Shown: piece by piece, positions 1 to 10,014 of the stretch
Layout of the letters: every line of letters starts with the position of its first letter
Numbering within the stretch: the stretch's first letter is position 1
NCBI GenBank assembly: GCA_021927905.1
Contig: BLLK01000066.1
Coordinates: 343-53,032, forward strand
DNA from: Chaetoceros tenuissimus
Lineage: Eukaryota; Bacillariophyta; Thalassiosirophyceae; Chaetocerotales; Chaetocerotaceae
Direction: 5' to 3'
Length of the DNA: 52,690 bases
The notes under the pieces: generated by a model
Seen by the model: the letters and a program-made list of their open reading frames with translations, nothing else
The model's database searches: none
Told to the model about the DNA's origin: nothing
Made by a program: the position numbers and the translations under genes

Positions 1-410
1 TCGCTAATTTCAAGGTAAGTACATTGTCTACAAAATCAATGACGCCGCCATGCATTTTGATGTCTGGAATACCAATGATGGTGTTCACTGCGACAGATGA
101 TCCAAGGGGAATGGACAGAATAAATGGTTTCTCATTAAAAGTGATACCGGTCTTGTACTGAACAATTGCTGTTAGTGCTCCGTGTTCATGAAGATCAACA
201 GGCTTATCTGAAGTTCTAGCAACGCTGAGACGAATGGGTTGGGTTCAAACGAAGCTGGGTCATCAAATTGGATATATTCAAGGACGATATCTGGATGAGT
301 ATGCATGATGTATTGGTGAACTCGAAGATTGCCAACAGAGAGAGCTGCACAAGAATCTGTGTGAGCCTTAATACGTAGAACCTTTTCGCCGTTCAAGAGT
401 GGAAGACTGA
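1..410 (-). pseudogene. retroelement protease-like segment
   Basis: The minus strand encodes LLNGEKVLRIKAHTDSCAAL then SVGNLRVHQYIM and, past a broken codon near 170, ITFNEKPFILSIPLGSSVAV and a GGVIDFVDNVL segment running off the window. The 'DSCAALSVGNLR' block looks like the D-S/T-G-A-type aspartic protease region of a retroelement pol, with Cys where Gly is expected. The frame changes between the upstream acidic linker (about 420-740) and this segment. Confidence 0.45.
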
Positions 411-414
411 TGTA

Positions 415-742
415 TGGGAGGTCATTGTTGGTGGTAATTGGCGCTTTACATTATTGAGAAGTTGAGCAGAAATCACACATACTGCATCACCTTCGTCAGC
501 AAATTGCAAATCCTCAGAATCCTCAGAATCCTCAGAGGCTGCAGGAATAATTTCATTGGTGGACTCATTCATGAGGAATGGGAGGTCATTGTTATTGCAA
601 TTGTTGCTTCATGTTGGTGGAGGGATGTATTGGAGAGTTGAGCAATAATCACACAGACTGCATCGCCTTCTTCAGCAAATTGCAAATCCTCAGAATCCTC
701 AGAAGCTGGAGGAATAATCTCATTGGTGGACTCATCCACAGT
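415..742. repeat. 164-bp tandem duplication inside the retroelement linker
   Basis: Two adjacent copies (415-578 and 579-742) begin with TGGGAGGTCATTGTT and share GCAAATTGCAAATCCTCAGA and CATTGGTGGACTCAT. On the minus strand each encodes an acidic SEDSEDLQFA-type segment. The period is not a multiple of three, so the duplication itself shifts the frame. Confidence 0.8.
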
Positions 743-873
743 AACATCCTTGGAGCGTTTGGAGTCAGTGAGAGGGTAAGTGTCCTAGTGAAAATATATA
801 AAAAAAATTTGTAAGTAAAAGGAGATGGACAATTGCCATCGTCAACTCAATCTTGAAACTCGTAAAGGCGTAA

Positions 874-1371
874 TCAAAAGTGGTGACATCCGTAGGTTTG
901 AAGGTCGAAAGGCGCAGAAAGTTTGTTGTAGTTGTAATGACTTTGGAGATTGGAGATTTGGAGATTGGAGATTGGAGATTTGGAGATTTGGAGATTTGGA
1001 GATTTGGAGATTTGGAGATTTGGAGATTGGAGATTTGGAGATTTGGAGATTGACGATGGTGATGTGAGAAATGAGATCAAAGAGAAATTTACCAAAGGAG
1101 TAAGTGGACGACGACCAATAGTGGAGCACTTATTGATGACATGACAATTGAACTCTTTGAAAAAATCCTCGACAGAAACAGTTCTGAAAGCAGGGCAGGA
1201 TTCTCTGGGAGAGCAACCTCTACCTGTGGAAACATCACCACAGCGGAAACATCCATTGTATCCATGTGGAAATTTACTGAGCTGGAGACTGAGATTGAAA
1301 CTTGAGCAACTGAGAAAACTGTTGACCTTGTTGTTCACGAAGGAGATCAATTTCCGCTTGCAACACGGCAA
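874..1371 (-). pseudogene. gag nucleocapsid remnant with zinc-knuckle-like cysteines
   Basis: This minus-strand frame holds GCFRCGDVSTGRGCSPRESC followed by an FFKEFNCHV segment, the arrangement that follows the zinc knuckle in this family of stramenopile retroelement gags. The canonical CX2CX4HX4C spacing is not intact, because the expected His is missing. Downstream in the same frame the protein dissolves into a repetitive Ser-Pro-Asn-Leu-Gln-Ile tract encoded by the minisatellite, so this is a dead copy. Confidence 0.5.
945..1052. repeat. GGAGATT(T) minisatellite, about 14 units
   Basis: An uninterrupted run of GGAGATT and GGAGATTT units alternates 7- and 8-bp forms. Because unit length varies by one base, every expansion changes the reading frame of the surrounding gag remnant. 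Confidence 0.95.
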
Positions 1372-1447
1372 CAGCAGTTCCAGATGAAGAAGGTCCTACG
1401 ACTTCTGCTAAAAGTTCCTTTTGCTTTTCCAATTTGAGGTAGGCGGA

Positions 1448-2751
1448 CTAAGCAGCAGTACGAACCAAAAGAAGGGCTCTGAGGTGATCAGATTTGGTTT
1501 GCAAAGTGCTAGGGTCTACTAACTGAAAAGACTCGTCTTCATTGAGATTTCCTTGAATGATACTGGAAAGAGAATAAAAGAACTGATGAGCTAAAGTGAT
1601 ACCCCAAGCTGAACATTCATTAGGAAGATTGGCAGCCTTGGCAGTAAAATCATCGTACAACTCATCTGGAGTGCCGGAACCTTGTTTGAGCTTGTGGATT
1701 TCAAGCACAATTTCATTGACTGAACGGTGAATGGTTTTCAAATCATCTTCACCAAGGTATTGGGTTTTCCAAGAGGCAATGAAAGCTCATACGAGAATTC
1801 TGTCAGCAAATTTAGCGAGAGAAGCAGATAGGTCTGGGCATAAGGAGCATCAGAAGCAAGCAACTTAGGGCGGAAACCAAAGATATCATGGAAATGAGTT
1901 TGATTTTCCAAAAAATCCAACTTGTCAAAATAACCATAGGAAGAAACATCACCAGGGTTGACATTAGCCGCAGGTGTTTTGGCAAGGAACGCATCCAATT
2001 TGGACTGAGCAGGTGGAGTAGGAGTGACAGAAGGAGGAGTAGTTGCAGCAGAACGGGTAGGAGTCTGAAAGAGATTGCAAGCTACACCATTGAGATGTGA
2101 CTGACCCGGAGCACGAGTGTGTCTAGCAGGTGTAGAGACAGTGCTTACATCAGAAATTGGAGTACCATCATCATCCCAATTACGAGTACGAGCTTGGGTA
2201 GGGAGCTCCAAGGTAAAGAACATGACATGGTCCTGAAGAGTGGATTCAGAAGGTAGGATATCAGAAACAGGGATGTTGCATTCAAACTGGACTGCAGAGA
2301 GTCCAGCCCTACGTTTGGCAGAATCATTGAAATGTTCAAAGTCGTCAAACGGTTCCTTGAGCACTTTCTTCCAAAGCTTGTTGAAGGACAAGTTTTCAAC
2401 TTTGAAAGGAGCATCAAGAACACAAGTACAGGCATCCAGAGCATCTGCATTACATAAAACAAGAGAAGTGATTGGAATCACTTGTTGGAGTACAGACATA
2501 AGCTCAGCAGGAGTATGGTCGTCCTCAAGGCGGAGAAGTTCATCGGAAAAGCGGTAGAATGCATTCTGACGAGAGTGAATCAGCGCAGTGAGGCTTGGGA
2601 GAGAAGGAAGGATTACAGATCTTTTGTCTTTTCCAATGATCACATCTTTCATGCCAGAAGCTTGAAGGACTTTAGAAATGGAACTAGACCAAGGACCAGA
2701 AGAAGAACGGCCTCTAGAGGCAGAACGGGAAGCAGAGCGTTGAGCAGACAT
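1448..2751 (-). pseudogene. gag-like polyprotein N-terminal part, frameshifted
   Basis: A 337-codon minus frame begins at the ATG at 2751 with a Ser/Arg-rich N-terminus (MSAQRSASRSASRG) and runs to 1738. It contains a Pro/Thr-rich spacer around residues 230-260. A second frame (1741-1448) overlaps its end by a few bases and carries a gag-like helical segment (HKLKQGSGTPDELYDDF). The two are best read as one gag cut by a frameshift near 1740. No capsid signature can be assigned by eye; the call rests on position upstream of the knuckle and protease remnants and immediately downstream of a possible PBS and LTR. Confidence 0.55.
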
Positions 2752-2793
2752 AGTTATCGGTGGGTGGGTATTTCCTCTTAAGATTCGGTGCCA

Positions 2794-2965
2794 TGTAACA
2801 CATAAAAAGAGGGTTGATAGAATCTTATAATTAAAAGCTATTCAGAAAGGTGTTGGATATGTTGTTGGATATCTGTTGGAAGAATTCTTCGGAATCTTGA
2901 GAATAATGAGACTCGTCATATCTTTGACATCAATCGTGGAGCTATATTAGTAAATGAGTGTTACA
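2794..2965 (-). repeat. Probable 172-bp LTR of the minus-strand element
   Basis: The segment starts TGTAACA and ends TGTTACA, a perfect 7-bp inverted terminus of the TG...CA type expected of LTRs. It lies 42 bp upstream of the gag ATG on the minus strand. The 12 bases next to it (2782-2793, minus TGGCACCGAATC) start with TGG like a primer-binding site, but I cannot match them to a specific tRNA. The partner LTR is outside the window. Confidence 0.5.
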
Positions 2966-3130
2966 GAAAACAGGTGATGGTTTTACTATCAATGGTGATA
3001 GTTATGTTATTTCTTCTCCAAGTTTTGTTGCCAACTCAATATCAAATCAATATCAGACAATTCCAGCAGGTGTAGACCCTGGTGCTGGGTACTCTTACAT
3101 CACCACCTCCTCCAGCTGCTCCAACAGCTC
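2966..3130 (+). pseudogene. Pro/Ala-rich coding remnant adjoining the tandem repeat
   Basis: A plus-strand frame reads TGDGFTINGDSYVISSPSF and continues into a Pro/Ala-rich stretch (SPPPPAAPTAPAP in a shifted frame) that runs into the first copy of the 181-bp repeat. I do not recognise the family. It may be part of the same retroelement whose protease remnant begins after the repeats. It directly abuts the minus-strand LTR, so that LTR probably inserted into it. Confidence 0.3.
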
Positions 3131-3663
3131 CTGCACCGGTTCCTCCTATCCCTGCCACTATCACTAACAATAAAGCTTTTGGCTTGTCTGCATCAAGGGG
3201 AGGTAATGGTGATGCTATTGTCATCCCTACTGTAAATTGGCAATTATATTCTAGTTAAATTATTTGAATTGTCACTGATGGCTGGTCTATTTTTCTTGTC
3301 CCCTGCACCGGTTCCTACTATCCCTGCCACTATCACTAACAATAATGCATGTCAAGCTTTTGGCTTGTCTGCATCAAGGGGAGGTAATGGTGATGCTATT
3401 GTCATCCCTACTGTAAATTGGCAATTATATTCTGGTTAAATTATTTGAATTGTCACTGATGGCTGGCCTATTTTTCTTGTCCCCTGCACCGGTTCCTACT
3501 ATCCCTGCCACTATCACTAACAATAATGCATGTCAAGCTTTTGGCTTGTCTGCATCAAGGGGAGGTAATGGTGATGCTATTGTCATCCCTACTGTAAATT
3601 GGCAATTATATTCTGGTTAAATTATTTGAATTGTCACTGATGGCTGGCCTATTTTTCTTGTCC
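3131..3663. repeat. 181-bp tandem repeat, three copies
   Basis: Copies run 3131-3302 (172 bp, lacking a 9-bp block around ATGCATGTC), 3303-3483 and 3484-3663. Each starts CTGCACCGGTTCCT. Copies two and three are nearly identical. In one plus frame each unit reads PVPPIPATITNN, then SASRGGNGDAIVIPTVNWQL and a stop, so the unit came from a Pro-rich protein tail. No array-type spacers are present. Confidence 0.9.
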
Positions 3664-4440
3664 GAGAGATTGTTCCAGGGACTATTACTTTGTTCCATTT
3701 GTACCCCAATTTATGCCATTTGAGCATTCATTACAACCACCATTTCAACAACTAGATCATCCTTTGATGTTGATGTTGAATCTTTTCTGTATCCTACTCT
3801 GACTGCAATTGAACATCAGTGTGGTACTAGAGTTGGTATTCATTCATGGGCAGATACAAATTGTGCTTGGAAACATGCCTATGTTGAAGAGTTTTTTGTT
3901 GACACATTTGTTACTGCTGCTGGATTTAGTGCTTCTCTTGGAACTATCCCAGATTTATCCATTGCAAATGACCTTTATGCTTATGACAAAGACAAAGGCA
4001 AGACATACATCATCTAATATAATAATTCTATTTACCTTGGTGATAAAATGGATTCAAATTCAGGCTGAAGAATCAGTGGTCAGGGTTGGATCCACATGCT
4101 CAGACAATTACCTTTTCCAGTGGTACTGTTATTCAAGTAGAATATGATGGGGCATTACCATTTATTCCTATCTGTCGTCCTACTGCTAATGAAATTCATA
4201 GCTGTCAAAGACTTGTCATGTCTGCTAAGTTTCCATGCAATCCTAGTATACCTGGAGATTACTTCTCTCAGCCAAGATTTGTGTTCTATACTTCCTCTAG
4301 CATTCTTGATTAAGCATAAGATGATCAAGTTGGAGCTTCTCTCACATCACAACACTTACTATCTGCTGTGCAATTGACTTCTGTACTTCACCTGTGTGAG
4401 GATATTTTCAAATCACTCTAAGCAATGAATTCCTATAAAA
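3664..4440 (+). pseudogene. copia-type pol remnant (protease and pre-integrase region)
   Basis: One plus frame (about 3735-4017) encodes GIHSWADTNCAWKHAYVEEF and SIANDLYAYDKDKGKTYII followed by a stop codon, then YNNSIYLGDKMD. Another frame (4086-4313) has DPHAQTITFSSGTVIQVEYD and PICRPTANEI. These blocks, including the HAYVE and NNxIYLG motifs, occur in order in protease-region segments of diatom and oomycete copia-type polyproteins. Several stops and frame changes make it non-functional. The DSGADTS-type protease motif is eroded to ADTNCAW. Confidence 0.5.
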
Positions 4441-5217
4441 GTAAGGATAGTATGAGCCCTGAGGATTGCACAAAAGCTCTCCAATAGGAACATTCTTAAG
4501 GACTACAGCTGAGATCCTTGCAGTAGAAAGAGGAAATGGAGTAGACCCCCTCTTATTCAATGTAGAAGAGATGACTTGGCTCACCTAACAAATGTAGATA
4601 GGGACATCAATACAAGCACTTAAAGACAATGGCTTATCAATTCATACAGGAATGAAAGGATTAACAATGTGGACCACATCTGATGAATTCCTCATGGAAG
4701 AAGCCAAGCAGTATATTAGTGGAAATGTGCTCCATATTCAATAAAGTCAGGTATCCAAGAAAGTTGGACATGTTCTGTATGTGGTGTCTCTTGGATTAAA
4801 TATGATCTATTTAGAAATCATAAGATACACCACAGAACAATCCAAATATCTTTATACAGAAAAGATGTGGAACAACTGAACAGATTATAAATAATAGTCA
4901 TTTAAACCCAGTAGAGGTTCAAGGTTGTTTGAGAAATATTATTGCTGGTCAAAGAATTCATAATCTTGCAAAAATTGTTTTACCAAAGATAAGTGACCAT
5001 ATAGATGAAACAGATCAAGAATTTGTCAAGAAGAAATTGAGGAAGAAGAATCAGATCATTTTCTTGTTGAAACAGAAAAACATACTAGAAATGTGTGATG
5101 TTATTCAAACAGAGGAGACAAACAATACAAAATTGAAAGTTCTATTGGAAGTGACCAAGAAATATCAGTCAGGATATCATGTTGACATCATTCTCTTCAT
5201 ACTGACTTTGCTTGTGC
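4441..5217 (+). pseudogene. Further degenerate retroelement coding sequence
   Basis: Short plus-strand frames continue from the protease remnant: KSKDSMSPEDCTKALQ near 4440-4490, then a Lys-rich frame at 4929-5217 with KKKLRKKNQIIFLLKQKN. No complete domain can be named. Stops occur every few dozen codons. The sequence is interrupted by the hAT-like MITE at 5218 and seems to resume after 5896. Confidence 0.3.
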
Positions 5218-5896
5218 AGATTCTAGCCTGTGCACAAATTGGGGGGTATATTTTCATCTTTTTAGAAGAGGGGAGGGGCTTAAGTAAAAACATCTCCTGC
5301 AACATTTCTATATTTGCACAGTAGGCTCTCTGCTGCTGCTCTCTTTCCGCATCTCCAACACCAAACTTAACAACATCACAAATGAACACCACAATAGAGT
5401 GAATGCAAAGGCTCTGTACATAAGAAAGAAATGATATTGAAACAAATCTTTTATATTGATAAACAATTATTAGTCTCTATGTATTGCATCAAATGCTGTT
5501 GTTTGTAAAGTGTTGGGAATTGATTTCTATCGATTCAAAAGTGTTGTGTGTTTCCCACCTTTTCGGTCTTGAATTCCTCTACTATAGTATCTCTTCTACA
5601 TGGTAGAAACTCATGCTTCCTTTGCAATCTATTCAAGTTTTACCTATAGTCCTATATTCGAAAATCTGCACTAGTTTCCACTGATAGGAATTGGGTCTAT
5701 TCAATGCATTTCATGCAAATTGGAGGTGAATTAGGTTTTTGTTAGCATTGCTGTTGCGTGAACTTCCGGGTCTTTTCTTAAAGTTAAATTAGTTTAAGAA
5801 AATCTGCAAAGTCGAATTAACAGTGATTTAGCTTAAAATTGTGTATTTCCCCCAGATGAAAATATACCCCCTAATTTGTGCACGGGGTAGATTCTA
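5218..5896. mobile_element. hAT-like MITE with 8-bp target-site duplication
   Basis: AGATTCTA occurs at 5218-5225 and again at 5889-5896, flanking a 663-bp insert with imperfect terminal inverted repeats. The left arm reads GTGCACAAATTGGGGGGTAT. The right arm, reverse-complemented, reads GTGCACAAATTAGGGGGTAT. Over the outer 42 bp the arms match at 38 positions. An 8-bp TSD is characteristic of hAT elements. No transposase-like frame is inside, so it would depend on a partner in trans. Confidence 0.75.
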
Positions 5897-6429
5897 AGAG
5901 AGGATAATGCTTCCTTAAAATGCTTTGGAAGGGTTCAAGAATGGTTTCAAAGATTTGGTAGAGAATTAACTTTGGAAAATATCATGTCTAGAAAGAATCT
6001 ATTCGAGACATTAGAAAATGTTGTTTATTATAATGCAAAGAAAGAATTCAAGCCAAGATCCAAAATTATAGAATTACTTGCAGGTGGACCCAATTCACTA
6101 TCTTTTTGCTATTGACTGATGGTAGAATCAATGCTTTCGAAAATACAATCTTCAAATACTTAGAACATGAGGCCAATCATAAAAGGAATTCCTTCTATTT
6201 GCATTTGTTTAGTAATTGGTTTGATGACAAGTTCTCTGATATCGAAACATCCTTTGGTTACATGATGATATATAAGAAGCAAATGGAAAAAATATGCCAA
6301 TTGAAAATGATCAGCTTGGAACAAGCAATGTTTGCCTGTATTTTATATTTCTAGATGCAGCAACAATAGCAAAGTCATCACGCTCCAGTCTTGAGCCATT
6401 TCTAATACCTTTGAATCTTTACTAAAACA
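5897..6429 (+). pseudogene. Degenerate coding debris right of the MITE
   Basis: One plus frame reads SLKCFGRVQEWFQRFGREL and then KNLFETLENVVYYNAKKEF up to a stop near 6115. A second (6106-6354) gives FENTIFKYLEHEANHKRNSF. I do not recognise the protein. Both are flanked by retroelement fragments and probably belong to the same dead insertion. Confidence 0.25.
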
Positions 6430-7385
6430 ACATGTGACTCAAATGCAAGTTTGGAAAATGCTTCTTCTGCCAAGATGAAATTGAATACATCATCACCAAT
6501 GATGGAATCAAGCCAAATCCAAAGAAAATACAGGCAATTTTAGACATCCAGCGTCCTACTAAGACCAGTGAAGTCCGCCACATTGTCAGTATGGTACATA
6601 GATGTATGGCCTTCTAGGTCTCATATTTGGACTCCACATACTGAATTGACTGCAGGAAAGGACAAGAATGCCAAAGTCAATTGGACTGAAGAACATGAAA
6701 CTGCATTCAAAGAGATCAAGAAGATCATCGCAGAGGAGACACTTCTAGCATGCCCAGATTTCAAAAAAAGTTTATTATTTATTTGGACGCAAGTGATTAT
6801 CAATTTGAAGCAGCTATCATGCAAGAAGATGAATATGGCATTCTTTGTCAACTAGCTTTCTATACACGTAAACTAAATAGTGATCAAAAGAATCAAACTA
6901 CAACTGAAAAAGAGTTGCTTAGTATTGTTGAGACACTCAATAAGTTTCGTAACATTTTACTTGGATATGAGATCAATGTCTATACTGATCACAAGAATCA
7001 ATAACTCTCAAAGGCATAAAAGATGGGAATCTCTAGTCCAAGAATTTGGGATAAATATTATTCACATTGCTGGAGCAGAAAACACAGTTGCTGATGCCTT
7101 ATCTCAACTTCCTTGAGCTAATCATAAAGATTACAAGGACATGTCAAAAGAAGAGAGGCTCCAGATATTGTCCCCAATGATGCAACAGGGTAGATGAGTT
7201 GTGTTCTCTCTTACAGAAGTACCAATGGACTCCAAAGCTCCATGCAAAGCACATGAAGATTACGACCATGAGCTCTGTGCTCTCATACAAGTTAATGATT
7301 TCTATGTCACTGTAACTGTAAACTCAGCAGATTGCTTCGTCAGTGTCGAAAGTACTTTTGAAAGCTCTACTCAAATGTCATGAAA
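6430..7385 (+). pseudogene. Ty3/gypsy pol fragment A: RT thumb, RNase H and linker
   Basis: Shifting plus frames encode ITNDGIKPNPKKIQAILDIQ, then LTAGKDKNAKVNWTEEHETA, IIYLDASDYQFEAAIMQEDE, FYTRKLNSDQKNQTTTEKEL, NVYTDHKN and HIAGAENTVADALSQLP. These are the RT C-terminus and RNase H blocks (SDYQxxAxxxQ, KNxTTTEKELL, YTDHK, NxVADALS) of Ty3/gypsy elements. At least three frameshifts are needed to read it through. The linker after RNase H (7190-7385) is repeated at about 8815-8960 in fragment B. Confidence 0.8.
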
Positions 7386-7697
7386 TGCTTTTTGATGGCA
7401 CTTTAGGTGAATGGAAAGGCAAATCCAATAGATATTAAACTAAAAGAAGGGTCTAAACCTTACTATTGTCCACCTATGAAAGTACCACACATTAATGAAG
7501 CTACTTTTAAAAAGGACCATGATCACTTAGTCCAAATTGGAGTACTTACCAAAGTCAATAATTCCAAATGGGGAGCACCTAGCTTCATCATTCCAAAGAA
7601 AGACGGCACAGTTGGTTTTGTCACAGATTTTCATAAACTAAATTTGATGATCAAAGAAAATCCATACATCCCACACATTAGAGACATGTTGTTAAAA

Positions 7698-7843
7698 GTT
7701 AGGTTTTCCAATATGTTACATCTTTAGATCTAGTAATGGGTGTTTATAATATTAAACTTTCAGAAGAACTGTTAGGTTTTCCAATATGTTACATCTTTAG
7801 ATCTAGTAATGGGTTTTTATAATATTAAACTTTCAGAAGACGC
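7698..7843. repeat. 73-bp tandem duplication in the RT coding remnant
   Basis: GTTAGGTTTTCCAATATGTT begins at 7698 and again at 7771. The two 73-bp units differ at one or two bases and create a frameshift between the RT fingers and palm. Confidence 0.9.
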
Positions 7844-8610
7844 TAAGGAAATTTGTACTGTCACAACACCTTGGGGCAATGGGAGTGGCATTGCACATGA
7901 CGTATTCCAGATGAATAACCTTTTCAACAGTACGCTGCTACATTGATGATCTCTTAGTTATCACCCATGATTCTTTCAAGAAGCATCTGGAGGAGTTAGA
8001 AAAAGTTTTCCTCCTACTTGAGAAAGCTGGACTCAAATGCAAGTTCTGAAAATGCTTCTTCTGCCAAGATGAAATTAAATACCTTGGTTACATCATCATC
8101 CGTGAGAAAGTTCAGGCAAGCAAATTTAGACATCCTTCTACAACCAGTGAAGTCTGCCACTTTGTCAGTATGGTGCAGTACTACAGAGATGTATGGCCTT
8201 CTAGGTCTCATATTTGGACTCCACATACTGAATTGACTGCAGGAAAAGGGCAAAAATGCCAAAGTCAATTGGACTGAAAAACATGAAACTGCATTCAAAG
8301 AGATCAAGAAGATCATCGCAGAGGAGACACTTCTCACATATCCAGATTTCAGCAAAAAGTTTATTATTTTGATTATCAACTTGGAGCAGCTATCATGCAA
8401 GAAGATGAATATGGCATTCTTCAAACACTACCTTTCTATACACGTAAACTAAATAGTGATCAAAAGAATCAAACTACAACAGAAAAAAAGTTGTTTGGTA
8501 TTGTTGAGACACTCAATGAGTTTCAAAACATTTTACTTGGATATATGATTGATGTCTATATTGATCACTAGAATCTCACCTTCGCTGCAGATGACAATAA
8601 CTCTCAAAGA

Positions 8611-8664
8611 CATAAAAGATGGGAATCTCTAGTCCAACATAAAAGATGGGAATCTCTAGTCCAA
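8611..8664. repeat. 27-bp tandem duplication in the RNase H remnant
   Basis: CATAAAAGATGGGAATCTCT plus TAGTCCAA is present twice back to back, at 8611 and 8638. Confidence 0.9.
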
Positions 8665-9179
8665 GAATTTGGGATAAATATTATACACATTGCTGGAGCA
8701 GAAAACACAGTTGCTGACACCTTATCTCAATTTCCTAAAGCTGACCGTATCAAACAATACAAAGAGATAGTGAAAAACGAAAGACTCTAGAATTTACTAC
8801 CACACATACAACAGGGTAGATGAGTTGTGTACGCTCTTACAGAAGTACCAATGGACTCCGAAGCTCCATGCAATCTGTACCCTCATGCAAGTTAACAATT
8901 TCTATGTCACTGTACACTCAGCAGATTGCTTTGTCAGTGTTGATTCTGATGAACTTGCGCCACAAATTGTGGAGGAGGAACAGAAACAACTGTTGTGGGG
9001 TTCTAGTAAGGAATCTCTTGCTCTTAAAACAGCCCTGGGGAAGAAAGAACCAAACTTTAAATACAGAGAAGTCAAGGGGAGAAGACTTCTCCATTTCTAC
9101 AGAAAGATTTAAGTACCCTCAAATCTCCGTAATTGAGTACTCACTTGGTATAACCATTACCTATGTCATCCTCAAGAAG

Positions 9180-10014
9180 ACAGATTGGCCAGTACTATTA
9201 AACAAATAGCTACTTGGAATGGTATTGTATACCAGGCTAGAAACCTATGCTGTAAGTGTAAGACTTGTCAAAAGTGCAAGAAGTGCAGTAACAAATATGG
9301 TCATGTGCTGCCTAAAGAGCCAGAAGATTTACTTCCATGGGACACTTTGTATGTAGATCTTGTTGGTCCTTATTCTCTCAAGGCAAATGTACACCAGTTA
9401 GATGGGAAGACCATTGAAACAAGAAATTAAATTACTTGCAATGACATTCATTGATCCCACTACTGGTTGGTTTGAATGAACTCTAGATGACAATAGCTCT
9501 TCAGCAATATTGCAATTACTTGATACTGTTTGGCTTTCTAGATATCCTAAGTATTGTATGACAATGGCTCTGAATTCAAGAAAGATTTTCAACCCTTGCT
9601 CAAAGACTTTGCAGTCAAACCCAAATGCACAACCATCAAGAATCTCCAAGCTAATTCTATACTCAAAAGAATCCATCAAGTGACAGGCAATATGCTTACG
9701 TCTTTGGATCTTTCAAATCAAGAGTTTGACATTAGAGACTTTCATTGGACTCCAAGGCTATGGTCAATTGCATATGCTATACGCTGTAGTCATCATAGTA
9801 CTTTAGGTGCTACACCGGGACAGTTAGTTTTTGGGAGTGATTTGATATTTCTTATACTTATGAAGTTGCTGAGGAAGCAGTGACAACATTTGTGAAAATA
9901 GTAAGCGCATAGATCAGGATTATAACGTTGGCAATAGAGTGTACATCATTAAAGATGTTAACTATCAAAAGTTGACTGGCCCACATGAAGGTCCCTATAA
10001 TATTATTTGAGTGT
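9180..10014 (+). pseudogene. Ty3/gypsy integrase remnant with GPY/F end
   Basis: Plus frames encode TIKQIATWNGIVYQARNLCC and CKTCQKCKKCSNKYGHVLPK (zinc-binding N-terminus), PWDTLYVDLVGPY (first catalytic Asp), a stop at 9428, then YDNGSEFKKDF (second catalytic Asp) and GATPGQLVFGSDLIF. The remnant ends with LTGPHEGPYNII near 9990-10010, which matches the GPY/F module of gypsy integrases. It is abruptly joined to an inverted copia fragment. Confidence 0.75.

Larger units (their letters stand above)
1..2965 (-). mobile_element. Degenerate LTR retrotransposon (minus strand, cut by left window edge)
   Basis: Minus-strand retroelement read from a probable LTR (2794-2965) through gag (2751 downward), a cysteine-rich nucleocapsid segment near 1.2 kb and a protease-like segment (410 to 1). 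Frameshifts, a GGAGATT(T) minisatellite and a 164-bp tandem duplication break the frame, so it cannot make an intact polyprotein. The remaining pol and the second LTR would lie left of the window. The segment order (gag, Cys-rich knuckle, acidic SED-rich linker, DSCAALS motif) resembles retroelement polyproteins of stramenopiles. The superfamily is not certain because RT is not inside the window. Confidence 0.7.
7407..8960 (+). pseudogene. Ty3/gypsy pol fragment B: RT, RNase H and linker
   Basis: An open frame (7407-7727) starts PIDIKLKEGSKPYYCPPMKV and GVLTKVNNSKWGAPSFIIPK, the N-terminal fingers of a gypsy RT. A 73-bp tandem duplication (7698-7843) then breaks it. Beyond it are CYIDDLLVITHDSF (the YxDD catalytic motif, as YIDD), the RT thumb, WTEKHETAFKEIKKIIAEET and an RNase H with stops. 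A 27-bp tandem duplication lies at 8611-8664. Fragment A precedes it with equivalent downstream domains, so the pair sits head to tail. Confidence 0.8.

Noticed and set aside
2782-2793. TGGCACCGAATC as a firm tRNA 3'-end primer site
   Set aside because: It starts TGG next to the LTR, but I cannot match it to a specific tRNA acceptor arm, so it is kept only as a candidate.
3131-3663. Direct-repeat array as a possible CRISPR
   Set aside because: Units are 172-181 bp, contiguous and without unique spacers; the context is eukaryotic.
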